From Cryptomeria japonica (Eukaryota > Streptophyta > Pinopsida > Cupressales > Cupressaceae): DNA of 64,000 bases. Location of the stretch: assembly GCF_030272615.1 (NCBI RefSeq), contig NC_081414.1, positions 340,980,502 through 341,044,501 of the forward strand, given 5' to 3'. Position numbers and translations under genes: made by a program. Below the pieces are notes generated by a model that saw nothing but the letters and a program-made list of their open reading frames with translations, made no database searches and was not told where the DNA came from. Shown in pieces: positions 9,185 to 20,400 of this stretch; position 1 is the first letter of the stretch, and the number at the start of each line of letters is the position of its first letter.

Positions 9185-9964
9185 CTAGAGTCTCCCTTGT
9201 AAGGATCGAAGTTGACTGATATTTTTGGGTGGTGGCATGTCCAAGATAGCCTTGACCTTTGCTGGATCGGCTTCGATTCCTCTTTTGGACACAATGAATC
9301 CTAGGAGATTCCCAAAGGTTACTCCAAAGACACATTTCTTGGGGTTTAATCTTACTTCGTATTTTTCCAACCAATCAAAGATGACTGAAAGTATGTCCAA
9401 ATGTGTATTTCTATCTACTGATTTACCCAAGAGATCATCAACATAATATTCCACAGTTATGTGCATGAGATCATGAAAGATAGTAGTCATGGCTCTTTGA
9501 TATGTAGCACCTACATTTTTTAGCCCAAAGGGCATGACATTCCAACAGAAAGTTCCCCAAGGACAAGTGAATGATGTTTTGTGTTGATCTTCGGGTGCGA
9601 TCTTTATTTGACTATAACCAGAAAATCCATCCATCAATGATAACATTTCGTGACCTGCTATGAGATCAACGATCAAGTCAATATTTGGTAATGGGAAGTC
9701 ATCTTTTGGACAAGCTTTATTGATGTCTCTGAAATCTGTACATATTTTGATACTGTGATCTGGTTTACTGACAAGTACTAAATTGGAGATCCATTCAGGA
9801 TAATTAATTGGGTGTATGAATCCGACATCCAATAACTTCTCCAGCTCTGCTTTGACTAGTAATGCCACTTGTGGATGCATTTTTCTTAATTTCTGTTTCA
9901 TTGGCTTTGCCCCCGGTTTGACTGTCAAATGATGCATTACCAAATCTGGATCTAGTCCAGGCAT
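9185..9964 (-). pseudogene. GYP-1 reverse transcriptase
   Basis: The 259-codon open stretch covers almost the whole RT palm and fingers. It shows CTDFRDINKACPKDDFPLPN, then LMDGFSGYSQI (first catalytic Asp), VMPFGLKNVGATYQR, and VEYYVDDLLGKS, an intact YVDD. The thumb and LRSLQGRL connection follow. The RT domain itself could be functional, but it is cut off upstream by a TGA near 9992 and downstream by a TAG near 9182, so no full polyprotein can be made. Confidence 0.95.
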
Positions 9965-9992
9965 ATCAGCGTATGACCATGCAAAGTTGATT

Positions 9993-10525
9993 TGTCATTC
10001 CTTGAAGAAACTTATGAACTGTGACCTTTTGGACTCTGTCAATGATTTAGCCAGGAATATGTTGTGTGGAACCTCTTCCGTACCAATGTTTGTTTTGATA
10101 GTCTCCTCTACCAGCATGGATGATTTTTCCTCATACAAGGCTGGGAGAATGTTGAGCCTTCCATCTTCGGGTGCCTTAGAGAGGTTTTTTCCCTCAGATA
10201 TGTTGAGTTCTATAGTGTATCCTGCTTTATGGTCCCCAGGGGGGAGATCATCTCGTATGCCAAGATAGTCAATAATAGCTTCATCATTTTGGAAGGTGTC
10301 AAATTGTGTTGGTCCTTCATAATCCCAGTCAATAAGTTGATGGTGAACAAGGGGAAGGCCTTTAATGTCTTTCGAGTTAGCGGGGCTAAGAGTGAAGATG
10401 TGGTTATATTCGGGTATATCAAGGCAATCGTCGAGGTCATCGATGGCACTCTCCTCATCAGTTTCGATCGTGAGCGAATCCAAATTGTCATCACTAGTAG
10501 CACATTCTGGGATAGGTGTTCTCAT
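9993..10525 (-). pseudogene. GYP-1 pol linker between the G-patch region and RT
   Basis: An acidic, Asp/Glu-rich open stretch ending LTESKRSQFISFFKE, which normally runs straight into the RT (FAWSYADMPGLDP). A TGA separates the two. Such long acidic linkers between protease and RT are common in Tat elements. No other domain is recognisable. Confidence 0.8.
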
Positions 10526-10561
10526 CCTATGTGATTTTGACCTAGAACCTTGAGATGAAGA

Positions 10562-11143
10562 CTATGTGTAATCCTTATGGGTTGTTTCTTGACCAACTCT
10601 GAATTTTTTATAAAATTCCTCTTCTTCTATGGGTTCATCTAGCTCTCTGAATGTCTCGGTGAGCTCATAGTCACTGGAGGATTTGTCTGAACCCCATTCC
10701 CATTCGTTGGAGTCTGTGGAATAGCGATCCTCTTGTTGAACTTTGGCAACTTTGATTTGTGATGCCTCTTTTGTCCTTTTAGTGTGGATCTTGGAAGTCA
10801 GGAAACCAAGTCCCTTCGAGCATTCCCTTTTTACAGTCAATTCAGGTTGTAAGGGTTCCATAACGCCTTCTTTTCGTAACCCAAGAGGGCTTTTTCCATC
10901 ATACCCGAATTTTTGTAGAATCTTGAAGCCTTTGCCATATTTCTCATAGGGTATATTGATTTGATCTTGTGTGTCATCTTCAATGTCTTTGTATAGCATT
11001 TTCTATAAACCTTCCTCTTCCAGTTCACCCCATCTTTGAAAGGTAGTAGGATCCCATTTGAATACTATGATGGGTATTTGCTTGTTAGGATGTGGCCTTC
11101 CATATTCTTTTGGAGAGCTCATGACTTGTCGTAAATACATGGT
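10562..11143 (-). pseudogene. GYP-1 G-patch region of pol
   Basis: The translation around 10910-10770 has the glycine spacing of a G-patch: GKGFKILQKFGYDGKSPLGL, later CSKGLGFL. G-patches after the protease are a recurring feature of plant Tat elements and some retroviruses, and are thought to bind RNA. A stop near 11002 separates it from the upstream piece (YLRQVMSSPKEYGRPHP). The end is acidic with a phosphosite-like Ser/Glu stretch. Confidence 0.8.
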
Positions 11144-11700
11144 CTAATTTAAAGTGTATTCTCCCATGCCTTTGTCCTGAAATTTGCCTTTAAGTTCACC
11201 TTGTTTTGATGTCGAAGATTTCAATGACTCAAAGTCAATGTATGCAGAAGAAGGAACAACTTCACGATTACTGGGAATGATGGTCTCAGTATGTGGTCTC
11301 AAGTTATGGCAATATATGAATGGATTAGGATCACTATTAATTGTTACCTCGACTCCGTTGTGAGGAAACTTAATGCATTGGTGATATGTTGATGGGATTG
11401 CCCTCATTTCATGAATCCAAGGATGTCCTAGCAATATATTATAAGTGAGATCCAGATCTAGGACCTGACAAACCACATCCTTTGTGACTAGCCCAATTCT
11501 TAGAGGTAAGGTGATTGTGCCCTTGGATGAGTGCTCTTCATTGTCATATGCCTTGATGGTGATTTGAGTTTTTGAATTCACAGCTTTATCAGAATATCCC
11601 AATTGTTTAATGGTGCTCAATGTACAAATGTTTAGACCAGCTCCTCCATCTATCAGGACTCGCTTTATTCGATGTTTGTGTATGAAGGCTTCAACATGTA
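11144..11700 (-). pseudogene. GYP-1 aspartic protease
   Basis: The active-site loop reads VLIDGGAGLNIC at about 11675-11640, a D-G-G version typical of Tat proteases. Downstream come LDLTYNILLGHPWIHEM (the ILG flap-side motif) and CIKFPHNGVEVTI. The frame is open from 11620 to 11144. The same PW..xMxAI...CxKFPHNG block is present in TRG-a and TRG-b, tying those non-autonomous elements to this lineage. Confidence 0.88.
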
Positions 11701-11918
11701 GTGGTGCATTATGTGGCTAACTTACAGAGGCGTCATCGGCTTCTGTGAATGTAAGGGAATGTGGAATGGAAAGGTATCCCACCATGGATTGAAACTAGTC
11801 CACGTTCAGATCAGTAGGAATGGCGGTGTCTCTCAAGATTTTTTTCAAGAATAGCTTTATGAGCAAGGGATATATGTAAGAGCTCAAGGATGGAGATGAG
11901 CGCGGGTGTCTTCCCTAA

Positions 11919-14216
11919 CTATTCTACAAGGTCATATTCAGGTTTGGTTGATGAAGAAGTGGTATTTTTAGTTGAGGCACTTGGAAAAGTAATTTTACCT
12001 CGACGAGTTGTAACATGACATTCAGAGGTAGGTTCGGAAGAAGATCCAACACCTCTTAGGACAATCTTGGGTCGCTGAGGAGGATTCTCAGGGTTTTTGT
12101 TCTTGATGGTAATAGTAGAGATATGATTGTCCATCGATATATGATTGATAGTTGAATCATAGTTGTAAGGTGCTCTAGTATAGTTGTCTTGATCATCTAT
12201 GACTTTAGCTTTTCCCTTGTCGTGCTTTGGGAATGGTTCCTTAAACATCTCATGTTCTTGATTGGATGAGTGTCCCTCAATCTCAATGTCACCTCTATCA
12301 ATGAGATCCTGTACGATGTTCTTCAATTGATGACAATTTCCTGTCTTATGACCCTTGCTCTTATGAAATTCACAATACTCATCATCATTCCACCAATTTG
12401 GTTTGACCTTTGGTTCATATGGAGGAAAATCTAGAACTATGATCACTTTGTTTGCCACCAGCTTTTTGAAGACTGACTCCAGTGGTTCGCCCAATGGAGT
12501 GTACTTCCTTCATGATCTAGAAGTTGTTTGAGTGTTCACTTGATTGTTTGTAGAACTTGATCCCGAAAAGATGAATTTGGGTCGCACTGTATTGGCATCA
12601 ACAACACCATCATTGACTGTGTTCTTGTTTTTATTCCAAAATCCTGGCTTGTCTTTTCCTTTAAAGTCATCTTTGTTTTCCTTGAATATCTTAATGACTC
12701 CTTGTTCAATTAGAACCTTTTCCATTGCTAAGCCTTTTTCAATGACATCCTTGAAGGTGGACAAACAAGCTTTTCTTAGATCATAGCCAATGTCTTTGTT
12801 AACGTTCTGTGTGAACATCTCTACCATTTGTTTTTGTGGAATTTCACAAGAGCATCTGCTAGCTAGATTCCTCCATCTTTGTAAAAATGATGCAAAAGAC
12901 TCTCCCTCTTTTTGCTTGGTATTGCATAAAGTAGTGACTGATATGTTTGTCTCTATATTGTATGAGAAATGTTGAATAAATGCCTCTACTAAGTCACCCC
13001 ATGACTTAATACCAGGTGGGAGTTGAGAGAACCATTCCATAGCTTGATCACCTAAGCTTTGTGGGAATAATCTCATCAAATATGTCTCTTCTGCTGCTAC
13101 TTCAATGCAAGCTGTGAAAAACTGTCTTATGTGTGCCTTAGAATCCCCTTTTCCTCTATACTTATCAAATTTAGGCGTCACAAAGTGTGTAGGAAATGGA
13201 GGCATTGGAATACTCTTGTCAAATGGATAAGGACATATGTACCTCATTGTGTACGTTGGCTTTGGTGTATTTATGTCCTCCATTTTCTTTTGTAAGTCTC
13301 TGATTTGTTGCTCCAAATTTCTCTTAGGTGGAGATCGACTTCTTGAACCATACCCCATGTTTGAGGCACCAATTGGAGGAGGAGCATATTGCATATATGG
13401 ATGATATTGATCATACACATGTTCATATGGAGGAGGTCTATAATGATGCTGCCTATATGGACCACTTGGTATAGATTCATGTTGAGGAACACCATATATA
13501 TTTTGTGCATGTATACCATATTCTACAGGCATGTCATGTTCTATTGTGTTGCCCCCAAATTTGACACGGGGTTTCCTTGTGTCCCAATTTTGAGCATGCC
13601 TTTGAATATCCAATTGTTTTGGTTGATCCATAGCCTGAGTATGTGATTGAGCATATCTATCTCTATAAGACATCCATAATGGTATGCGAAGGTAAGTATC
13701 ATATGTTTGACCATGTGTATGTGGGACCTCTGGTTTTTGAAGCAAAGCTGATGGTGATTCAGGTACCATATGTGGTCCTCTATTTCCTCCACTATTAGGT
13801 CTCCTTTGATCCATATTGGAGTGAGGTTGTTGCAAAGGTCTATGTTCCATTATTTGAGACATGTCAAAATCATGAGGTATCTTGGCTCCACTTTGTGCCA
13901 TCATTTGTAAGAAGTATTGTCTATCCCTCCTCATTATTTCCTCAACCAATCAATTGAAATGGGTATTCATAATGGATTCTTCCACATCTACTGAATGTAT
14001 TGATAAGTTGTCCAAATTGTCATTGTGTGTAGCATTGTTGTTTATAGTGTCTGCGTTCTCCACATGTGGAATGTTTCTATAGACATCCATGTCAGGCAAT
14101 GTAGTGTGATCAGTATTCAAAAATAAATCGTTGTCATACTCATAAGAACTCATGTTTGCGGACTCTTGAGCCTCTTTAGTTTCTCTCCTAGATTTTTGAA
14201 GACGAGTTTCAACCAT
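11919..14216 (-). pseudogene. GYP-1 gag polyprotein with in-frame stops
   Basis: A single frame runs from ATG at 14216 to a TAG at 11919, broken only by TGA at 13950 and TGA near 12507. The N-terminus is charged (MVETRLQKSRRETKEAQES). The middle is Gln/Tyr/Met-rich. The conserved gag core is at about 13150-12750: FDKYRGKGDSKAHIRQFFTA, then AMEWFSQLPPGIKSWGDLVEAF. A zinc-binding-like block CEFHKSKGHKTGNCHQLKN lies near 12375. Length, about 765 codons, is normal for Tat gag. The two TGA stops look like single substitutions. Confidence 0.9.
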
Positions 14217-14699
14217 GAACTAGGTATTGACCAAGATGTGTAAGACTAGATGAAAATGGAAAAAGTATGGAAGACCAAGAGTTGGATGGAATGTAAATGA
14301 GTCTGAAGTGTACTTGCAATGTCCAAAGTGTAAGACCAAGTATGTATGTAGTAGAGTAGGTGTGACTTCCAAAGAGACGATAGTTTCTCTTGATGAGGTA
14401 AGCTGACCTTGACCCTAAGTAAGACCAAATGAGATCCAAAGGTAAGAAACCTTGATGAGGGACCACTTAGCAAAGTTTTGTTGTATGTAGTGTGTTGACA
14501 AAGTATGATGAGGACAAGCAAGTGACCTTTTGACTCAAGTTTAGACAAGTGTGAATGTAAAATGAGATGTGAAGCAATGATGGACTATGTGAGACCCAAA
14601 GACCAGTTGAATGCTAGATGAAACCTAAAGAAACAACCTAGGAAGCTCAAGAATTCTGAAACTGATTTCTTTTGTTTGCTGGACTGTGAAATTTTCTTG

Positions 14700-14870
14700 C
14701 AATTTTGAACACAGATGCGCCTGTATACTGCATAGATGCAGTTATCTAACTCAGACGTGTTTCTATTCGACACAGACGCTGTTATAAACACAGATGCTAT
14801 TTTGCCCTTCACAGACACGTTTATATGACTCAGACACAGTTAAAACAAACACAGACGCATTTCTGTAAAC
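14700..14870. repeat. Degenerate array, core ACACAGACGC, cluster 1 (GYP-1 leader)
   Basis: About eight copies on the + strand, with variants ACACAGATGC, CTCAGACGTG and CACAGACACG, at about 20-25 bp spacing. They are the reverse complement of the GCGTCTGTGT array at 2475-2720. Confidence 0.75.
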
Positions 14871-16009
14871 TTTGTGCAATTTTTTCCAATCTGTGAAGTC
14901 ATTTTGTTGTGACCAAATCTGACTGTTTGACTATTTTTCGTGACAAGAGGACACAATGTTGATGAGGACTCAATGTTTGCAAGTGTCTAGACTCCAAAAT
15001 GACTCCAAGAAAAGTGTGTTGTTTGATGTAAAAATGTTTTGCATACACTTGAAGACACAAAAGACACAATGTTTTGTTGTTTGGTCTTGAATGTTTGAAT
15101 GTTTAAAAGAAGTCAAGCACAATTCTTATGGCTGGCCAAGACAATAGTTGTTGATCCCACATAGGGTTTTACCCCCGAGGCTACGCTATTCAGAGCAGAT
15201 ACTTAGATGCTTGACCTCACTGGCTCCACCCTCGGCACTCACTTCTTGGGTCAGCCAAGCATCAGTCCCCATGAAAACTCCCCATGGCGAACTTTGTATC
15301 TCTACTAAGAACCATATGTGTGTGGGCCACTACCAGAGGTCCAACCTCCTGCCTCAACAACTAGAAGGATTTGGGCTTCTAAATACAGAAGGCTCCCAGT
15401 CGGTAGGGGTTACGCCCTACAAATGATCAAATAAATTTGATCAAACGGGTTTATGGGGAGACATAGTGTTGGTATGAACTAATCAGCACATGTTATTCAT
15501 AGTTTTCACCATGAATACATTTGATTATAGTGGTTTGGAAGAGGTGGGTTTTCCTCGCTACCACTTGGGTCATTCTCTTCTCACTAGTAGTCCTAATGAC
15601 CACATGGGAAGACAGGCCCTCTAAAGATTAAACAAAAAGAGCCTATTGCTCAAGACACAAAAGACAATGATTCAATTTTAGTGCACCAATGGAAGTGTCT
15701 GCTAGTCTATGAAAACAAGGCACACAATAAAAATCAAAAACTCTTGCCAAGGACCTGCAACAAAGAGTTGTTAGTAGTTTGGGTTGTTTGAAATCATCAC
15801 CCCTTCCTGCAAACACACAAGTTAGGTATATTTTAAAACCCAAAAGACTTTGTGAAAATAGGGGCCTTCAACCAAACGATTTAGCTTCCAAGGCAAGCTA
15901 CACCAATTGTGTTAGCTAGATCTAAAAATGTTAGTCCAAAAAATAAACCAGATCTGAAACCCTAAATGCAAAATCCGAAAATCGAATCAATAAAATTTCC
16001 AAAATTTTG

Positions 16010-16275
16010 AAACAGGCAATACACAGATGTGATTACTGCCTATGGAGACGCGACTCCAAAATAGAAATGCAGTTCTATGAGACACAGATGTGATTAAAAA
16101 CCATAGACGCACTTTCTGTATGCAGACGCGGGTGAAAATGACAAAGACGCATTTCAGTAACATAGACGTGCCTCCCTGGAACCTGCAAAATGAAATATGA
16201 CCAAAACACAGACGCGGATCCAGCTGTCTCAGATGCGCAAGAAAATCAAAAACGCAATCCGAAAGTGCGCAGATG
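16010..16275. repeat. Degenerate array, core ACACAGACGC, cluster 2 (GYP-1 leader)
   Basis: About ten copies on the + strand, including ACACAGATGTG, CATAGACGCAC, GCAGACGCGGG and ACACAGACGCGG. It lies just downstream of the PBS on the element strand. Confidence 0.75.
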
Positions 16276-16367
16276 TGAAAATACCATAAATGTTGCCGAA
16301 AATGTCCGACCTGCAACTTCAAAAATGCAAAATTTGCAACAAGGGGGCTAAATGCAAATGGACAAGT

Positions 16368-16385
16368 GTCCCACCAGGCGTACCA
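16368..16385 (-). other. GYP-1 primer-binding site
   Basis: On the minus strand it reads TGGTACGCCTGGTGGGAC, three bases after the LTR end, starting TGG as required to pair with a tRNA CCA end. I cannot name the tRNA with confidence. Confidence 0.75.
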
Positions 16386-16388
16386 AAA

Positions 16389-17153
16389 TGTTTATGGTGA
16401 AAATGGATACAATAATAATAGAATTGAAAGGCTAAATGAATTCAACCACCAAACCCTAGCCTAACAACAACAAAGATCCACCATAACATATGAAGATTAC
16501 CTAAGACAATGCAAATCAAATGAAATCACAAATATTATACCATCACATGTCCAATAGGGTTTTGATCTCCATTCTTCCTATCTCCATTGATCTTGCTTGA
16601 TATATTTGCTCTCAGATTTTATGTGCACAAGAGCTCAACAAAGAACGGAATGTGGTTGCAAGTAGGATCGTAGTGTAGTCAAGTCCTCCAAATTGTCGAT
16701 TAGGGTTTGATAATGGAGGCATCTCCTTAAATAGAAGACACTATATGAAATGGAAGGATAAGATTGAGAGGTGTAAAAAAGAGGTCGGCTATGATTAGAG
16801 GGTAGGTAGAAGAAATAATAAAATAATGAAAGAGGTAGGTAGTGTATGAATTAAGAGATGAATGACATGTGTCATGGGTAGAAAAAGCTAATGAATTAAT
16901 TAAATAAATAAAGATTTATTTAATTAATAGAAGAAGTGGGATCAATTAAATAAATAAAATATTTATTTAATTTAGGAAAAGGATAATTTAAATAAATAAA
17001 TGTATTTATTTAAATGAGAAATAAGGCTAGAAGAGGATAAAATGAATTAATTAAATAAATAAAGATTTATTTAACTAATAGAAGAATTAGGCTTAGATAA
17101 TTAAATAAATAAAATATTTATTTAATTAGACATGACAATTTTGGGTGTCTACA
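16389..17153 (-). repeat. GYP-1 5' LTR (right copy)
   Basis: Partner of 1182-1949, from TGTTTATGG to GGGTGTCTACA on the + strand. It carries the same five AT palindromes (about 16900-17125). As the transcriptional 5' LTR it should hold the promoter. Confidence 0.95.
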
Positions 17154-17158
17154 CATAC
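17154..17158. repeat. Target-site duplication CATAC, right copy (GYP-1)
   Basis: Matches 1177-1181 exactly, directly after the terminal ACA of the right LTR. Confidence 0.95.
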
Positions 17159-17372
17159 ACTACTGTCTAGCAATGGCTCATCCATCCATCAAGAATTTGA
17201 CCCTCAATTTGCCTCCACTTCCCCTCCCATTCCATCATATTTTGAAGTTTCACAAGAGAAATTTACACCATCGCCTCCAAATGATGTATCAAATAATGCA
17301 TCCTCCCAAGGATTGTTTGCCATAGAAATATATGCTAATCAATTCATTTATACAAATTCCTTGTACTATTAG
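17159..17372 (+). CDS. Gln-rich ORF of GYP-2, 3' part
   Basis: Continues the frame of 361-1181 across the CATAC target site. The translation is Ser/Pro/Asn-rich (QFASTSPPIPSYFEVSQEKF) and stops at TAG 17370-17372. The next ORF starts 2 bp later in another frame, so the two may have been one protein before a small indel. Confidence 0.6.
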
Positions 17373-17374
17373 AA

Positions 17375-19120
17375 ATGCAAGATTTAATGCCATCAAATGC
17401 TTCTCTTTTAGAGAGTCCCATTCAAATTCCATCCCCTTCGTGCCAAAGCATTGATCCCTTGTCAGAATCCCCCATGCATATCCAAAGTCCAACCTCATGT
17501 CAAGAGGATAATTTAGAGAATGAAGAAATGAGTCCTAAAGAAAATCAAGATCAAGATCCTAAAACCTTATCATCCCATCCAATTGTTGACCAGGACCCCA
17601 TGTTCCCAGACACTCATGATGATTCCCCTATTCTTGTCCATCCTATCCAAAGTCCTATTGACACTCCCTTCCCCGAGCAAGATCAAGATATCCCAGACCA
17701 TCCAATCCCAAATGATCCCCTTCTATTTCATGAACACAATGTCCTTTCAAATCCCATTGGCATTCCACTTCCTAAGAAAGATCAAGATATCCCTTCCATC
17801 CTTTCCGATGATCCCATTAAAAGTCAAGAGCAAAGCACCTTTAAAGAGGATTCCAATGATCTTCCTCCTTGTCAAGATCAAAGTATTCCTTTAAATCCTC
17901 CACAAGATCCTTTTGTTCCACCATATCCTTGTCTTAATCCTCCATATACACTCTTAGAGTGCATTTCTTTTGATGATCCCATTATTTCTCCCATTCCATC
18001 TCTTGAAGAGCCTGTCATTGAACCATGTCCACTACACAATCCTAGTCCCCCTCATGATCCTAATCCCCCTCATGATTCAAACATGTCAGTGCAAGATGTT
18101 CATGAACCCCTGACATTAACAATCGGTTCTTCCTCTTTGGTCCAATCTGATCCACTTCAAGATCTCATTATTTCTCTCATATCTTATCCACCTCATAATG
18201 GACTCGCATCTTCTTCCCAAAGAAAAGAGTATCCTACAAGTCAAGATATTCATAAAGGCAAAGGAGTATATCTCCATAAGAAAAAATCCCTTCATGTTAA
18301 AGAAAATGTTAAGGGTCATGTCTACACAACTCACTCTCAAGATGTTGGTATCCCTCCATCAAAATCAAAACATACACCTTCCCCATCATACTTTCCATCC
18401 ATCTTAGGTCCTTATATCCCTTCATCCTTTATGCAAGGTTAGCAAAGGCACACATCCTTGAGTAAATTTCATCAATCCAAAAGGAGTCCATTTCATTCAT
18501 ATCCATCCATGCATTCCTTTCCCCCTCCAAGCAATTTGGATGCCAAGTATAAAAGTCATAAGTCTAGAAATCCACATGTATTCAAGGATCAACATGTCCA
18601 ATATAATCAACATGTCAAAGAAAAGCAAAATTTGATCCAAAAAGAAAAGGAAAAATCCAAAAGGTCACAAAGGCCCATTGCTCAAAAACAAAAGTCAAAA
18701 TATATATGGGTTCCTAAATCCCTTGTGCAAGCAATGCACTCCAAGGAACCACAAAAGCATGAAAAATCAAAAACCATGTGGATCCCTAAGCGGCTCCTTG
18801 AAGCACAAAAACCTAAAGAAACATCCAACTTGGCATCCAAAATTGCTATTCCTCCATCCAAACCTCTCAAATTTGTTCCTCCACCACCTTCTTCATCCAT
18901 TTTGGGCCCTTATGTCCCAAAATCCCAAGCTATTCCTCCATCCAAATCTCACAATCTGAGATCCATTTTTCCTCCATCAGCCCATCATCCCTCTAGGTGT
19001 GTGCCAATGCTAATCTTGCCAACATTTCCATCTAGTGAAGCTCAGTTCTTCCAATACCCTATCCATTATCCAATGCATATTTTCCATCCTTCCATCCCTC
19101 TGGTCCAATCCTTTGCATAA
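17375..19120 (+). pseudogene. Pro/Asp/Gln-rich low-complexity ORF of GYP-2 (one TAG)
   Basis: About 580 codons in one frame, interrupted only by TAG at 18440-18442. The first half is built from degenerate phrases such as DQDIPSILSDDP and NPSPPHDPNPPHD. The second half (from 18458) is Lys/Ser/Pro-rich with repeats of KxxWxPKxLxxA (IWVPKSLVQA, MWIPKRLLEA) and SILGPYVPKS. It is predicted to be disordered; no known domain is recognised. Staying open for 1.7 kb in AT-rich repeat DNA argues that it was coding until recently. It occupies the position of gag-pol in a normal element, so it may be an accessory or replacement structural protein (inference). Confidence 0.6.
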
Positions 19121-19209
19121 ATTTTTGCCTTAGTTTCATCTTATTTTCCATGTCCTTATCCTACCAACGTCTTTGAGCATACTTTTAAAGGTCATGGTCC
19201 ATTTATTTC

Positions 19210-19440
19210 AAGGCTACTATCCAAAAAAAAAAAAAAAGACTCTTGAGTCCTTCTTCCATCCCCTATCATGTGTCCCTCTTCTATTGAAAATGTCAAAATC
19301 CAAAAAAAAAAAGAAAAAGAAAAAAAAAATGTAAAGCAAAAATAATTCATCCACTGGTGAAAACCTAGCAAACAGGCACCTTGGGCAAGTACCGTGATGA
19401 AAACCTGGCAAACAGGTATCATGCATAATCTATGAACTTC
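19210..19440 (+). other. A-rich tract and conserved GCAAACAGG module of GYP-2
   Basis: A runs at about 19216-19230 and 19302-19330 precede 19357-19416, which contains TGAAAACCTAGCAAACAGG and, 39 bp later, TGAAAACCTGGCAAACAGG, separated by GGGCAAGTACCGTG. The same blocks in the same order lie downstream of GYP-1 integrase (6595-6730 on the minus strand). That marks it as the equivalent post-coding region. Confidence 0.65.
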
Positions 19441-20080
19441 TTGCATACCATACTTGGGGACAGGTTTAATCCTATCATATCCTTTTGTCCTTCATTGTTC
19501 CATTATCCTATCGAACCCCTGTCATTACCCTTCATATCCTATTGTCCCTCATGTCCAGTTTCCCTTTCCACCTTTGATCTTGACAAGGCTGAGGATCATC
19601 ATGATCATTGTGCATCTTGTTTGCAACTTTTAGTCTATCATAGATTTTGGTATTTCTCCATTTGATCATTACAACCTTTCATCCATATTCCCTGGCTTAT
19701 TGCAACTTTCTGCCACTATCCCATATCCTATCCCGACCTTCAGTCCATGTCCCTTATCCATTCTTGGTCTTGCTTATCCTATCCATATCTTATCACTATC
19801 CATACAATCTTTTTCATTCCTTGATCTTGATCTAACATAAGGATGCAAAATTTAAACATGGTTTCAAAAACCTCTTGACGTGTCCCTCATGCCATGTCAC
19901 TGCTTTACATTGTCATCTCCAGTCTCTTGTCCCATCATGCAATAGCCCTTGAAAATTGCATCTACATTGTTTCCATAATAAAAGGCCTTTGTCTTCCCTC
20001 TATCCACCAACATTTCAGAAAGCCTATTTATTCACCTGTCATATTCCTTGCCTTGCTAGACACTGGGGGCAAAATCATAA
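19441..20080. other. GYP-2 noncoding, pyrimidine-rich segment
   Basis: A C/T-rich stretch with frequent TCCATATCC and CCTATC words. Small open frames exist, but none shows a domain or convincing composition. Confidence 0.55.
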
Positions 20081-20084
20081 AAAT

Positions 20085-20400
20085 TGAAAAATGTCTTGAA
20101 ATAATCAAAAAAATTGAAAAAAATCCTGAAAACATTCAAAAACATCAAAAAAATCATGTGTTCATTTTCAGCTAAAATGTCAAAAATCCAAAAAAATCAA
20201 ATAATGTCCTGAAAAAATCCAAAAAATTCAAATAATGTCTTGAAAAAAATCCCTAAAAATCATAATAATGTCCTGAAAAAATCCAAAAAAATCAAATAAT
20301 GTCTTGAAAAAATCCCTAAAAATCAAATAATGTCCTGAAAAAATCCCTAAAAAGTCAAATAAAGTCTGAAAAAATGAACAAAAAAATTTCAAAACATCAA
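20085..20400. repeat. About 36-bp minisatellite in GYP-2
   Basis: Roughly seven to eight copies of a unit near AATAATGTCCTGAAAAAATCC followed by an A-rich AAAAAATCA tail. The units alternate between CCAAAAAA and CCCTAAAA variants. The sequence is A-rich on the + strand. Confidence 0.8.

Larger units (their letters stand above)
14217..16367 (-). other. GYP-1 5' leader (untranslated) with two repeat clusters
   Basis: 2.1 kb lies between the PBS and the gag ATG. No gene is supported. Two clusters of ACACAGACGC-like repeats (+ strand orientation) are at 14700-14870 and 16010-16275. Between them, about 15130-15430 is less AT-rich and unlike its surroundings, with no recognisable product. Long leaders are typical of Tat elements. 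Confidence 0.75.
1182..17153 (-). mobile_element. GYP-1, complete Tat-type Ty3/gypsy LTR retrotransposon (about 16.0 kb)
   Basis: Two near-identical LTRs of 768 and 765 bp bound the element, inside a CATAC TSD. All pol motifs read on the minus strand, so the transcriptional 5' LTR is the right one (16389-17153). Order on the minus strand: LTR, PBS, 2.1-kb leader, gag, protease, G-patch region, RT, RNase H, second RNase H, integrase, then 4.8 kb of post-integrase sequence holding an antisense PMD ORF, PPT, LTR. The second RNase H, G-patch and long 3' region are Tat-lineage traits. The ORFs are broken by several TGA/TAG stops. By eye the LTRs differ at roughly ten bases and one 3-bp indel, so insertion is fairly recent even though the coding region is already dead. 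Confidence 0.95.

Noticed and set aside
14585-16322. Small ORFs in the GYP-1 leader
   Set aside because: No domain, low-complexity or repeat-derived composition, and located in the untranslated leader.
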